Shown one piece after another: positions 48,736-57,053 of a DNA stretch of 64,000 bases (position 1 is its first letter; each line of letters starts with the position of its first letter). Position numbers and translations under genes: made by a program. Location: the NCBI GenBank assembly GCA_016704535.1, contig JADIZZ010000003.1:372001-436000 (forward strand), in the 5' to 3' direction. The stretch is from Betaproteobacteria bacterium (GTDB taxonomy: Bacteria; Pseudomonadota; Gammaproteobacteria; Burkholderiales; Burkholderiaceae_C). The notes under the pieces were generated by a model that was not told the origin of the DNA, searched no databases, and worked only from the letters and a program-made list of their open reading frames with translations.

Positions 48736-50802
48736 TCAGAGTGAAGCGGCCAGGCGTGTGCCCTGGTCGATAGCCCGCTTGGCGTCGAGTTCGCCGGCCT
48801 CGAGGGCGCCCCCGATCAAGTGAAGCTTCATGCCGGCGGCCCGCAAAGGTGCCTCCAGTTCGCGCATCGGCTCTTGTCCAGCGCACAGCACGATGGTGTC
48901 CACCGCCAGCACGGTGCCGTCCTGGTGGTCCTTGCCAAAGGTGATGAACAGGCCCTCGTCGCCGATGCGCTCGTAGTTCACGCCGGCCAGCATCTCCACC
49001 TGCTTCATCTTCAGTGCCGCACGGTGGATCCAGCCCGTGGTCTTGCCCAAGCCGGCCCCATGTTTGCCGGGTTTGCGCTGCAGCAGCGTCACCTGGCGCA
49101 CCGGCGGCGGCCAATGGCCTCGCACCACGCCACCGCGCTGCACATCGGGGTCGGTCACGCCCCACTCGCGCAGCCAGGCCTGCAGGTCGGTGGTGGTCGA
49201 CGGGTGGCCCAGGTCGGTGCCATGCGCCAGGTACTCGGCCACGTCGAAGCCGATGCCACCCGCACCCACCACTGCCACCCTCTGGCCCACCGGCTTGCGG
49301 TGCAACAGCACGTCGATGTAGCTCAGCACCTTGGGGTGGTCCTGCCCGGGGATGCGCGGGTCGCGGGGCGCCACACCGGTAGCCAGGATCACCTGGTCGA
49401 ACGCCATGGTCTGGAGCAGGCCCACATCCACGCGCGTGCCCAGGTGCAGCTTCACGCCCGTGACTTCGATGCGGCGCGCAAAGTAGCGCAGCGTCTCGGC
49501 GAATTCCTCCTTGCCCGGAATGCGCTGGGCCATGTTGAACTGGCCACCGATGCCGGGCGCAGCGTCGTACAGGTGCACCTCATGGCCGCGTTCGGCCAAG
49601 GTGGTGGCCGCGGCCAGGCCGGCGGGTCCGGCACCGACGACGGCCACCCGCTGCGCGGCCGGGGCGACGCGGACCACGAGATCGGTTTCGAAGCAGGCCC
49701 GCGGGTTGACCAGGCAACTGCTCATCCGGTTGCTGAAGGCATGGTCCAGGCAGGCCTGGTTGCAGGCGATGCAGGTGTTGATCTCGTCGCTGCGGCCCTG
49801 GGCGGCCTTGCTCACGAACTCGGGGTCGGCCAGGAAGGGGCGCGCCATGCTCACCATGTCGGCGTCGCCGCGCGACAGGACCTCTTCGGCCACTTCGGGC
49901 GTGTTGATGCGGTTGCTGGTGATGACGGGGGTGTGTATGCCTTCTGCACGCAGGGCGTCGCGCAGTTTCCTGCTGAGCCAGGTGAAGGCGCCGCGCGGAA
50001 CGCTGGTGGCGATGGTGGGCACCCGCGCCTCGTGCCAGCCGATGCCGGTGTTCAGAAGGGTGGCACCGGCGGCGCTGATGGCACGCGCCAGCTGCACGAC
50101 CTCGGGCCACGAACTGCCATCGGGGATGAGGTCGATCAGGCTGATGCGGTAGATGAGGATGAAGTCCGGCCCCACGGCTTCCCGGATGCGGCGCACCACC
50201 TCCACCGCCAGGCGCATGCGGTTGGCATAGCTGCCGCCCCATTCGTCGTTGCGCTGGTTGGTGTGGGTGACCAGGAACTGGTTGATGAAGTAGCCCTCGC
50301 TGCCCATCACCTCCACGCCGTCATAGCCGGCTTCGCGGGCCAGCCTGGCGCAACGCACGAAGGCCCGGATCTGGCGTTCCACGCCCCTGGCGCCCAGCGC
50401 CCGAGGCGTGAAGGGCGAGATCGGGCTCTTCAGCCGACTGGGCGCCACGCAGAACGGGCTGTAGCCGTAGCGCCCGGTGTGCAGGATCTGCAGGGCAATC
50501 TTTCCGCCTTCGGCATGCACGGCGTCGGTCACCGGCCGGTGGCGCGCCGCCGCGCCCGACGTGGACAGCGTGCCGGCAAAGGGCTTGGCCCAGCCTTCGA
50601 TGTTGGGCGCAAAGCCGCCCGTGACGATCAGCCCGACACCGCCGCGGGCTCGCTCGGCAAAGTAAGCGGCCATGCGCGGGAAGTTCTTGCGCCCGTCCTC
50701 CAGGCCGGTGTGCATGCTGCCCATCAGCGCACGGTTCTTTAGCGTTGTGAAACCCAGGTCCAGCGGCTGCAGCAGGTGGGGAAAAGGTGAGGATGCGCTC
50801 AT
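48736..50802 (-). CDS. fadH: NADPH-dependent 2,4-dienoyl-CoA reductase
   Basis: A 688-residue FadH. The N-terminal TIM barrel of the old yellow enzyme family begins FPHLLQPLDLGFTTLKNRAL and binds FMN. The iron-sulfur cluster motif is TCIACNQACLDHAF with a further Cys in SSCLVNPRAC. The C-terminal FAD and NADPH Rossmann domains carry VAVVGAGPAGLAAATTLAER and VAVVGAGGIGFDVAEYL. It reduces the dienoyl-CoA formed when unsaturated fatty acids are oxidised. It closes the lipid operon, 61 bp after the wax ester synthase gene. The ATG at 50802 follows an AGGA spaced 9 bases. The length is close to E. coli FadH (about 670). Confidence 0.93.
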   Translation of the reverse strand: MSASSPFPHLLQPLDLGFTTLKNRALMGSMHTGLEDGRKNFPRMAAYFAERARGGVGLIVTGGFAPNIEGWAKPFAGTLSTSGAAARHRPVTDAVHAEGGKIALQILHTGRYGYSPFCVAPSRLKSPISPFTPRALGARGVERQIRAFVRCARLAREAGYDGVEVMGSEGYFINQFLVTHTNQRNDEWGGSYANRMRLAVEVVRRIREAVGPDFILIYRISLIDLIPDGSSWPEVVQLARAISAAGATLLNTGIGWHEARVPTIATSVPRGAFTWLSRKLRDALRAEGIHTPVITSNRINTPEVAEEVLSRGDADMVSMARPFLADPEFVSKAAQGRSDEINTCIACNQACLDHAFSNRMSSCLVNPRACFETDLVVRVAPAAQRVAVVGAGPAGLAAATTLAERGHEVHLYDAAPGIGGQFNMAQRIPGKEEFAETLRYFARRIEVTGVKLHLGTRVDVGLLQTMAFDQVILATGVAPRDPRIPGQDHPKVLSYIDVLLHRKPVGQRVAVVGAGGIGFDVAEYLAHGTDLGHPSTTTDLQAWLREWGVTDPDVQRGGVVRGHWPPPVRQVTLLQRKPGKHGAGLGKTTGWIHRAALKMKQVEMLAGVNYERIGDEGLFITFGKDHQDGTVLAVDTIVLCAGQEPMRELEAPLRAAGMKLHLIGGALEAGELDAKRAIDQGTRLAASL

Positions 50803-50863
50803 GAGCCAAATCCTAGACGGATGAGCCCACGAGGCCGATGCCGATCCCGGCCGGTCCGCAGCC

Positions 50864-52471
50864 TCAGGCAGGTGCCTTGGCGCGGCGAGGCCGTGCGGCT
50901 GACGTTGCCGGGGCAGCGGCTGCCTTCGTCGCGGCCGTTTTCGCGGGCGCTTTCGAGGCCCTCTTCGGGGCTGTCTTCGTGGCGTTTCTCTTGGTCTTCG
51001 TCGGCGCCACGGTCGGGGATCCTGTGGCTGCGGCAGGCTTGCCCGCGACGGCGCGCCGGCCTGCCGGTGCCGGCAGGAAGCTGGCTTCCAGTTCGCTCAG
51101 CGCCTCGGCGGCATGCACGGCCAGCTTCTGCAGGCTCGGCAACGACGAATGGCAGCCCGTGAAGCCGAAGTTCATCATGCCGGCATAGCTCTCGCAGGTG
51201 ATGTTCAGCGCCTGGCCGTGGGTGACGATGGACACCGGGTAGATGGACACCAGCTCGGCGCCGCGGAAGAACAGCGGCTTGTCCGGCCCGGGCACGTTGC
51301 TGATGGTGATGTTGAACATCGGCCGCGTGCGCCCGCCGATGCCGGTGAGCAGCGTGACGATGGTCGGCGCCATCAGCACCATCGTGTACTGCAGCATGGC
51401 GGCGCGTGGCAGGCTCTGCACATGGGCCTTGGCGTGCTTGACCGAGGTCCTGATGGCCTGCAGGCGCGCCGCCGCGTCTTCGATGTCGGTGCCCAGCGTG
51501 GCGACGATGAAGGTGATGGCGTTGCCCGTGCCTTCGTCGTCCTTGGGCCGCACCGACACCGGAATGCCGGCGGTCAGGGGCTTGTCCGGCAGCGCGTCGC
51601 GCGCCAGCAGAAACTGGCGCAATGCGCCGCCGCAGATGGCCAGGACGACGTCGTTGAGCGTGCAACCGGCGGCTTCGGCCAGCGCGCGCAGGCGGGCCAT
51701 GCCGAACTGCTGCGTGGCGAAGCGGCGCTTCTCGCGCACGCGGCCGTTGAGCATGGACTGCGGTGCGTCGAAGGGCACCATCATGCCTTCGCTGGAGTCG
51801 CCGATGCGCCGCAGCATCTTGCCGAACGCGGTCAGCAGCTGCGGTACCGAGCGTGCCTGCGCGCTCAGGCCCTGCACCGCCGACGCGGTGGCGTTGGCCA
51901 CCGTCGGCGCGGGCTTGTCGGCACGGGCCCGCGCGCTGGGCGAGGGCAGGCCCGAGGCCCAGAAGGGCGGCAACGATAGGCTCTTGGCCGCGTCGGTGGC
52001 CATCGCGAGCTGCAGCAGCTTCATGCCGCTGACGCCGTCGATGAGCGAGTGGTGCATCTTGACGAAGAGCGCAAACCGCCCGCCGTCGAGTCCTTCGATG
52101 ATCGTGCATTCCCAGGGCGGGCGGCTCAGGTCCAGCGGCGTGCTCTGCAGCCGGCCGACGAGTTCGCCGAGTTCCCGCTCGCCGCCCGGCCAGGGCAGGG
52201 CGGCGTGGCGCACGTGGTATTCGAGGTCGATGTTGTCGTCCTCTATCCACGCCGGCACCGGGTTCATCGCGAAGGCCAGCTTCAGCCGCCGGTTCCAGGG
52301 CGCGGTGAAGTTGCGGTGGCTGCGGAAGTCGGCCATCAGCGCGCGCATGTAGTCGCGCGGCGCGTCGGGCGGCAGCTTGAACTGCAGCAGGCCGCCGACG
52401 TGGTTGGGCGTGGCGCGCGATTCGGTAAAGAGCCAGGCGGCGTCCAGCGGGCTCAGACGCACGGCACTCAT
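50864..52471 (-). CDS. Wax ester synthase/diacylglycerol acyltransferase (WS/DGAT)
   Basis: A 535-residue acyltransferase. It begins RLSPLDAAWLFTESRATPNH, and the catalytic motif HHSLIDG is at about residue 137 (canonical HHxxxDG). The second conserved block FNITISNVPGPDKPLFFRGA (ND-type) is also present. It joins fatty alcohol or diacylglycerol to acyl-CoA, making wax esters or triacylglycerol. The last 65 or so residues form a Lys/Ala-rich tail (TKTKRNATKTAPKRASKAPA). The start at 52471 overlaps the upstream stop (ATGA), so it is coupled to the acyl reductase gene. Family assignment is firm; the preferred acceptor is inferred from the neighbouring reductase and dehydrogenase. Confidence 0.9.
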   Translation of the reverse strand: MSAVRLSPLDAAWLFTESRATPNHVGGLLQFKLPPDAPRDYMRALMADFRSHRNFTAPWNRRLKLAFAMNPVPAWIEDDNIDLEYHVRHAALPWPGGERELGELVGRLQSTPLDLSRPPWECTIIEGLDGGRFALFVKMHHSLIDGVSGMKLLQLAMATDAAKSLSLPPFWASGLPSPSARARADKPAPTVANATASAVQGLSAQARSVPQLLTAFGKMLRRIGDSSEGMMVPFDAPQSMLNGRVREKRRFATQQFGMARLRALAEAAGCTLNDVVLAICGGALRQFLLARDALPDKPLTAGIPVSVRPKDDEGTGNAITFIVATLGTDIEDAAARLQAIRTSVKHAKAHVQSLPRAAMLQYTMVLMAPTIVTLLTGIGGRTRPMFNITISNVPGPDKPLFFRGAELVSIYPVSIVTHGQALNITCESYAGMMNFGFTGCHSSLPSLQKLAVHAAEALSELEASFLPAPAGRRAVAGKPAAATGSPTVAPTKTKRNATKTAPKRASKAPAKTAATKAAAAPATSAARPRRAKAPA

Positions 52472-54717
52472 GCCGCTGCCTTGGCCGCCGTCTTGACTGA
52501 CTTGCTCGCCGCAGCGGACTTCACCGCCACCTTCGCCGGCGACTTCAAGGCGGCCTTCTTCGCGACCGGTTTGACGGCCGCCTTCCTGGCCGCTGTCTTG
52601 GCAGGCGCCTTCTTCGCAGCCGGCGTCTTCGTCGCGGCGGCCCTGGGCTGCGCCGCGCGCTTGCGTGCAGCCGGTGCGGCGCTGCCCGTCCAGCCGGGCA
52701 GCGCCTTCTTGGCCAGCCGCACCACGCGCGCGATGTCGTCGTCGCTGTACACGCCGTTGGCACCCGAGATGGCCGAGAGCTTCATGCCGTGCTTGAGGCC
52801 CAGGCGGTAGATCTCCTTGACCTTCTCCCACTCGGTGTCGCGGCCGACGGTGAAGACCTCGAAGCGGCCTTCCAGCGCCAGCACGATGGTCTCGGCCAGG
52901 CAGGCGTAGATGACATTGGGCGGCAGGCCGATGCTCTTCATGCCCTTGACCTGGGTCGGCAGTTCGATCTCGCCCGACTCGATCACCAGCACGTCGGGCC
53001 GCTTGGCCACTTCCTCGGGCGGCAAGTCCAGCGGGCGTGCGACGTCGGTGATGACGCAGCCCGGCTTGACCTTCATGATGTCCAGGATCTTCTTGCCCGC
53101 GCCCGAGGTGCTGGTGACGATCATGTCCATCTCGCCCAGCAGCGTGTCGTAGTCGGTCGAGCACACCACCTTGGCCTTGGGTGTGTCCAGCAGGATGGAG
53201 GCCTTCAGCTCCTCGAGCTTGCGCATGTCGCGCCCGGCAATGACCACCTCGTCGAAGGCCATCGCCAGCAGCCGTGCGCTGACCGAGCCGATGGAGCCGG
53301 TGGCGCCGATGACCATGGTCTTGGCCATCACGTGCCTGTCGACCGGGTGCAGCTTGACCAGGCCCATGCGCCGCATGGCGTCGGCGGCGGCCCACAGCGC
53401 GCCCGAGGCCGAGTAGCTGTTGCCGGTGGTCACGGGCAGCGGCGCGCGCCGCGCCACCGTGATGCCGGCGTCGCCGACGACCTTGGTGAAGGCGCCCAGG
53501 CCCATGATCTGCGCACCCATGCGCTCGGCCATCTTGGCCGCGGCCAGCAGCCGGCGGTAGGTGAACTCGGGGCTGCGCGCCAGCATCTCCTTGGGCGTGC
53601 CGCCCACGCTGATGAGCCAGCCTTCGGCTTCGGCGCCGGTGGGCGAGACGATGTTCTCCATCTTGCAATAGACCATCGGCGGCATGTGCGCCGCCATGGT
53701 CTCGACGCGGTCCATGATGAACTTGGGCGTGGCCTTGGGGATCGGGAAGCCCTTGCGGATGAACTCCTGGCTCAGCGGGTGGATGACGAAGGCGAAGCGG
53801 CGGATGTTGCGGAAGTGCCCGGTGGGGTGCAGCAGGCGCGGCTGGATGTCGAGCTCGTCGATGATCTCGACGAAGTCGTCGTCGGACACCGACTCCGGCG
53901 GCTTGCCCAGTGCGGCCAGGATCATGGCCTCGATGACGTTGGTGCCGACGACGCGCTCGAAGAGCTGCGGCGAGACGTCGACGACGAGGTTGACCTTGCA
54001 CTGCTTGAAGAAGGCCAGCCGTGGCCCGTCGACAGCCGAGGTGATGACGGTCTTGCCGGCCAGGTTCCTGGCGTTGCCGACTTCCTTCAGTTCGTGGAAG
54101 GTGCCGACGATGACGTGCGACTTGGCCACCTCGGCCGCGATGCGCTTGCTCTTGAAGCCGCTGAGGGCGGCCTCGAGCAGTTCGCCGGGCCGCCCCGACA
54201 GGGCCCAGTCGCTGCCCTTGGCGTAGAGCTCGAGTTGCGCCAGCGAGCCCAGCATCGTCGGCGTGCCGGTCTGGGCCAGCGCGTCGGCGAACTTCAGGTT
54301 GGGCGTGTAGTCGGACATGGCCACCGCCATGTCGTAATTGCGCATGCCCGACAGGAACAGCACGAGGTTGTTGTTGAAGTAATGCCCGAGGTGGTTCTGC
54401 ACGTAGCGCACCGCGCGCACCTGCAGCAGCCGGCGCAGCGTGGCGCCCGTGGTGGCCGGCACGCGGGTGACCACGTTCAGCAGACGCTGCGTCTCCTTGT
54501 TGATGCGGGTGTCCTGGCCGACGCGGTAGTGGTCGCCGACCTCGCCCAGGCCGATGGCGTCGGCGCTGGCCTGCTGCCGGCGCATCAGCTCCCAGGCCCT
54601 GCCCATGTCGTCGTCGGCGCCCAGGCGCTGGACCTCGAAGGGGTGACCGAGGAAGGTGGTCTTGAACTTGAAGTCCTGCTGGGGTGAGCCGAGGCTGACC
54701 GTGACGACGCGTTTCAT
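52468..54717 (-). CDS. Fatty acyl reductase-like protein (acyl-ACP reductase domain) with basic tail
   Basis: About 749 residues. The centre (roughly 305-670) resembles cyanobacterial long-chain acyl-ACP reductase. It has MGLGAFTKVVGDAGITVARR, the TTGNSYSASGALWAA segment and a Rossmann VIGATGSIGSVSARLLAMAF near residue 470, then ECHG-like DVARPLDLPPEEVAKRPDVL. The first 300 residues are not in the cyanobacterial enzyme and I cannot name them. The last 75 residues are Lys/Ala/Pro-rich (KKAPAKTAARKAAVKPVAKK). It would reduce a fatty acyl thioester to aldehyde for the dehydrogenase next door. The ATG at 54717 is preferred with GGAG 9 bases upstream. Confidence 0.75.
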   Translation of the reverse strand: MKRVVTVSLGSPQQDFKFKTTFLGHPFEVQRLGADDDMGRAWELMRRQQASADAIGLGEVGDHYRVGQDTRINKETQRLLNVVTRVPATTGATLRRLLQVRAVRYVQNHLGHYFNNNLVLFLSGMRNYDMAVAMSDYTPNLKFADALAQTGTPTMLGSLAQLELYAKGSDWALSGRPGELLEAALSGFKSKRIAAEVAKSHVIVGTFHELKEVGNARNLAGKTVITSAVDGPRLAFFKQCKVNLVVDVSPQLFERVVGTNVIEAMILAALGKPPESVSDDDFVEIIDELDIQPRLLHPTGHFRNIRRFAFVIHPLSQEFIRKGFPIPKATPKFIMDRVETMAAHMPPMVYCKMENIVSPTGAEAEGWLISVGGTPKEMLARSPEFTYRRLLAAAKMAERMGAQIMGLGAFTKVVGDAGITVARRAPLPVTTGNSYSASGALWAAADAMRRMGLVKLHPVDRHVMAKTMVIGATGSIGSVSARLLAMAFDEVVIAGRDMRKLEELKASILLDTPKAKVVCSTDYDTLLGEMDMIVTSTSGAGKKILDIMKVKPGCVITDVARPLDLPPEEVAKRPDVLVIESGEIELPTQVKGMKSIGLPPNVIYACLAETIVLALEGRFEVFTVGRDTEWEKVKEIYRLGLKHGMKLSAISGANGVYSDDDIARVVRLAKKALPGWTGSAAPAARKRAAQPRAAATKTPAAKKAPAKTAARKAAVKPVAKKAALKSPAKVAVKSAAASKSVKTAAKAAA

Positions 54718-54741
54718 GTGCATGTCTCCGCTGGGCGAGTT

Positions 54742-56076
54742 TCAGTTCGAGGTCTTGGCAACGCGCGGCTTGCGCGTCGCGGTCTTCTTCTTCGCGGCGG
54801 CCTTGGCCGCTGGGGCGGGCGCGTTCCTTGCGGCCCTGCCCGTGGCCGGTGGCGGCAACACGAGGCGGATGAGGTCTTCGCAGTCCTGCTGCGTCAGGTA
54901 GCGGGGCACCGGGTAGCCGGTATGGGCCTCGTGCAGGGCGGCCTTGGCCAGCGCCGGGATGTCGGCTTCCTGCAGCGAGGCCAGGTGGGTGGGGATGCCG
55001 AGGTCGCGCTCCAGCGCCACCACGCCGTCGATGAATTTCTGCGCCAGCACGTCTTCGCTCTCACCCTCGTCGCCCAGGCGCGCGCGCACGGCCAGTGCGG
55101 CCAGGCGGTCGGTGATGTCGGGCAGCGAGAAGCGCAGCACGTGCGGCAGCATGATGGCGTTGGCCAGGCCATGCGGCGTGTGATAGCGGCCGCCGAACTG
55201 GTGCGCGATGGCGTGCACGTAGCCGACGTTGGCGCGCGTGAAGGCGATGCCGGCATAGGTGGACGCCAGCAGCATCTTCTCGCGCGCCTGCAGGTCGCTG
55301 CCTTGGTGGCAGGCGGTGCGCAGGTTGTCGAAGATCAGGCCCACCGCCGTCAGCGCCATGCTGTCGGTGTAGGGCGTGGCCCAGTTGCCGACGAAGGACT
55401 CCACCGCGTGCGTCAGCGCGTCGATGCCGGTGGCCGCGGTGATGTGCGGCGGCAACCCGGTGCACAGGCTGGGGTCCAGTGCAGCCATCTTGGGCACCAT
55501 GCGCGGGTCGACGATGACCAGCTTGCTCTGGCGTTCGGGGTCGGCGATGACGGCGGCCACCGTGACCTCGCTGCCGGTGCCGGCCGTGGTGGGCACGGCG
55601 TAGACCGGCATCGGAGTGTTCAGGCCCTTGAAGTACCCGGCCAGGCTGCGCAAGGACTTCTTCGGGTTGGCGATCGACACGGCGATGGCCTTGGACGCGT
55701 CGATCGACGAGCCGCCGCCGACGGCCACGATGGCGTCGCAGCCGTGTTCCCGGTAGAACGCGATGCCCCGTTCGATGAGCGGGATGGGCGCGTCGGGCGT
55801 GATCTCGTCGAACACCACGTAGGCCGCGCCACCGGCCGTGAGCGCGTCCGTCAGGTCCTTCAGCAAACCCAGCTTGGCGATCACGGCGTCGGTGACGACG
55901 AGGATCTTGAGGTGCCCGAAACCGGCTACAGCCTGCCCCAGGCGGCCGCTGGCGCCCGGGCCGACCAACAGGGTCGGCTGTGAGATCGGGATGAAGCGCA
56001 GCAGCTTGCCGGCGCCCTTCATCATGGCGCCGAGGCCGGCGGCGCGGGTCGACGCGGGGATGAAATCGAGGTTCAA
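54742..56076 (-). CDS. Iron-containing alcohol dehydrogenase
   Basis: A 444-residue group III alcohol dehydrogenase. The NAD(P)-binding GGGSSIDASKAIAVSIANP and the metal-site segments AATGIDALTHAVESFVGNWA and VGYVHAIAHQFGGRYHTPHG are present with their histidines. It would interconvert fatty aldehyde and alcohol, supplying alcohol for the wax ester synthase downstream. The start is a TTG at 56076 with AAGGAG 8 bases upstream and directly after the regulator's stop. The last 35 residues (AAKAAAKKKTATRKPRVAKT) form a basic tail that ordinary members lack. The acyl reductase gene begins 24 bp later. Confidence 0.9.
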   Translation of the reverse strand: MNLDFIPASTRAAGLGAMMKGAGKLLRFIPISQPTLLVGPGASGRLGQAVAGFGHLKILVVTDAVIAKLGLLKDLTDALTAGGAAYVVFDEITPDAPIPLIERGIAFYREHGCDAIVAVGGGSSIDASKAIAVSIANPKKSLRSLAGYFKGLNTPMPVYAVPTTAGTGSEVTVAAVIADPERQSKLVIVDPRMVPKMAALDPSLCTGLPPHITAATGIDALTHAVESFVGNWATPYTDSMALTAVGLIFDNLRTACHQGSDLQAREKMLLASTYAGIAFTRANVGYVHAIAHQFGGRYHTPHGLANAIMLPHVLRFSLPDITDRLAALAVRARLGDEGESEDVLAQKFIDGVVALERDLGIPTHLASLQEADIPALAKAALHEAHTGYPVPRYLTQQDCEDLIRLVLPPPATGRAARNAPAPAAKAAAKKKTATRKPRVAKTSN

Positions 56077-56080
56077 GCGG

Positions 56081-56788
56081 TCACTCCTTCTGGGGCTTGT
56101 CGCGGCCTGACGCGGCCGCCGTGCCTTCGTCGGCGGTGCGCCGGGGGCGTGCCGAACGTGTCGTGCCGCGACCGGCGGCGGCCGGCGCCCGGGCGGCGGC
56201 CGGCACCGCCGGTGCGGTCAGCAGCACGGCCGACTCGAAGGCCTGCCGTGTGAAGGCCAGCACGGCGGCAAAGCGGGCATCGTCGAGTTCGCGTGCGGCG
56301 TCGCTGCCGCGGTAGATGTTGACCACTTCCCGCTCCCGCGAGCCGTGCACGGCGAGCTTGCCTATGCCCAGGCCTTCGAGTGTCTTCCACAGCTCGGGGT
56401 TGTATTGGCGCGTCAGGGCCATGGCCACCGGCAGCGGGTCGCGCCGCCCCAGCACACCGGCCAGCCGCAGCATCAGGTCGAAGGGCAAGGATGCGCTGCC
56501 GCCCTCGGCCTGCTTGATGAGCTTGGCGTCGCCCAGGCCGACGGCAGTGCTGAGTTCCTCCAGGGTCAGGCCGGCGGCTTCACGCCACTGGCGCAACTGG
56601 CGTCCGGCCTTGGTCACGGCGGCCTTCTGGCCGGGGTCCTTGAGACGGCCCTGCGCCAGCGTCAGACCCAGATCGGTGGCGTTGCCCGCCACGCTGAGCA
56701 CGGTGTCGGCCCAGCCGCGAACCTGCCGCGCCAGCGACAGCAGGGCTGATGCATCGGGGGGCGTTTGTACCTTCTTGCTCTTGGGCAT
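56081..56788 (-). CDS. XRE-family transcriptional regulator
   Basis: A 235-residue protein (MPKSKKVQTPPDASALLSLA). An XRE-type HTH lies in residues 77-125 (LRQWREAAGLTLEELSTAVG, then LGDAKLIKQAEGGSASLPFD). The C-terminal part (FAAVLAFTRQAFESAVLLTA) may sense a ligand or dimerise. It ends in a Pro/Ala/Arg-rich tail. The start at 56788 has GGAG 9 bases ahead. It is the first gene of the lipid operon, with 4 bases to the dehydrogenase, and two palindromic repeats lie just upstream of its start. It therefore probably controls its own operon. Confidence 0.82.
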   Translation of the reverse strand: MPKSKKVQTPPDASALLSLARQVRGWADTVLSVAGNATDLGLTLAQGRLKDPGQKAAVTKAGRQLRQWREAAGLTLEELSTAVGLGDAKLIKQAEGGSASLPFDLMLRLAGVLGRRDPLPVAMALTRQYNPELWKTLEGLGIGKLAVHGSREREVVNIYRGSDAARELDDARFAAVLAFTRQAFESAVLLTAPAVPAAARAPAAAGRGTTRSARPRRTADEGTAAASGRDKPQKE

Positions 56789-56811
56789 CCGGGGTCTCCA
56801 TGGGGCTGCAC

Positions 56812-56861
56812 GCGGTCGCGCATCTGCGCGCGTGGGGCGCGGTCGCGCATCTGCGCGCGTG
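56812..56861. promoter_or_regulatory. Tandem palindromic operator-like repeats upstream of the XRE regulator
   Basis: The 23 bp unit GCGGTCGCGCATCTGCGCGC with GTG appears twice, at 56812-56834 and 56839-56861. Each contains the palindrome CGCGCATCTGCGCG (six-base arms, two-base centre). The copies lie 24-73 bp before the regulator's start codon, a position fitting autoregulation. Confidence 0.6.
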
Positions 56862-57053
56862 AGGATCAGGCGGGCCGTTCGTGCGCAAGCCCCTGGCCAG
56901 AGACGATAGGGCAGTTGGACCGGTCGGCCTAGGCTCGGAAGCCCGTGCTTGCGGGCGATGGTCGCCGCCGAGCGGCGACGGACGTGATGGCACGCCACGG
57001 GCCGCTGTCTGAAGCAAAGCCACTCAGCGCGCAGGCGCCGCCCGGCCCCACGG

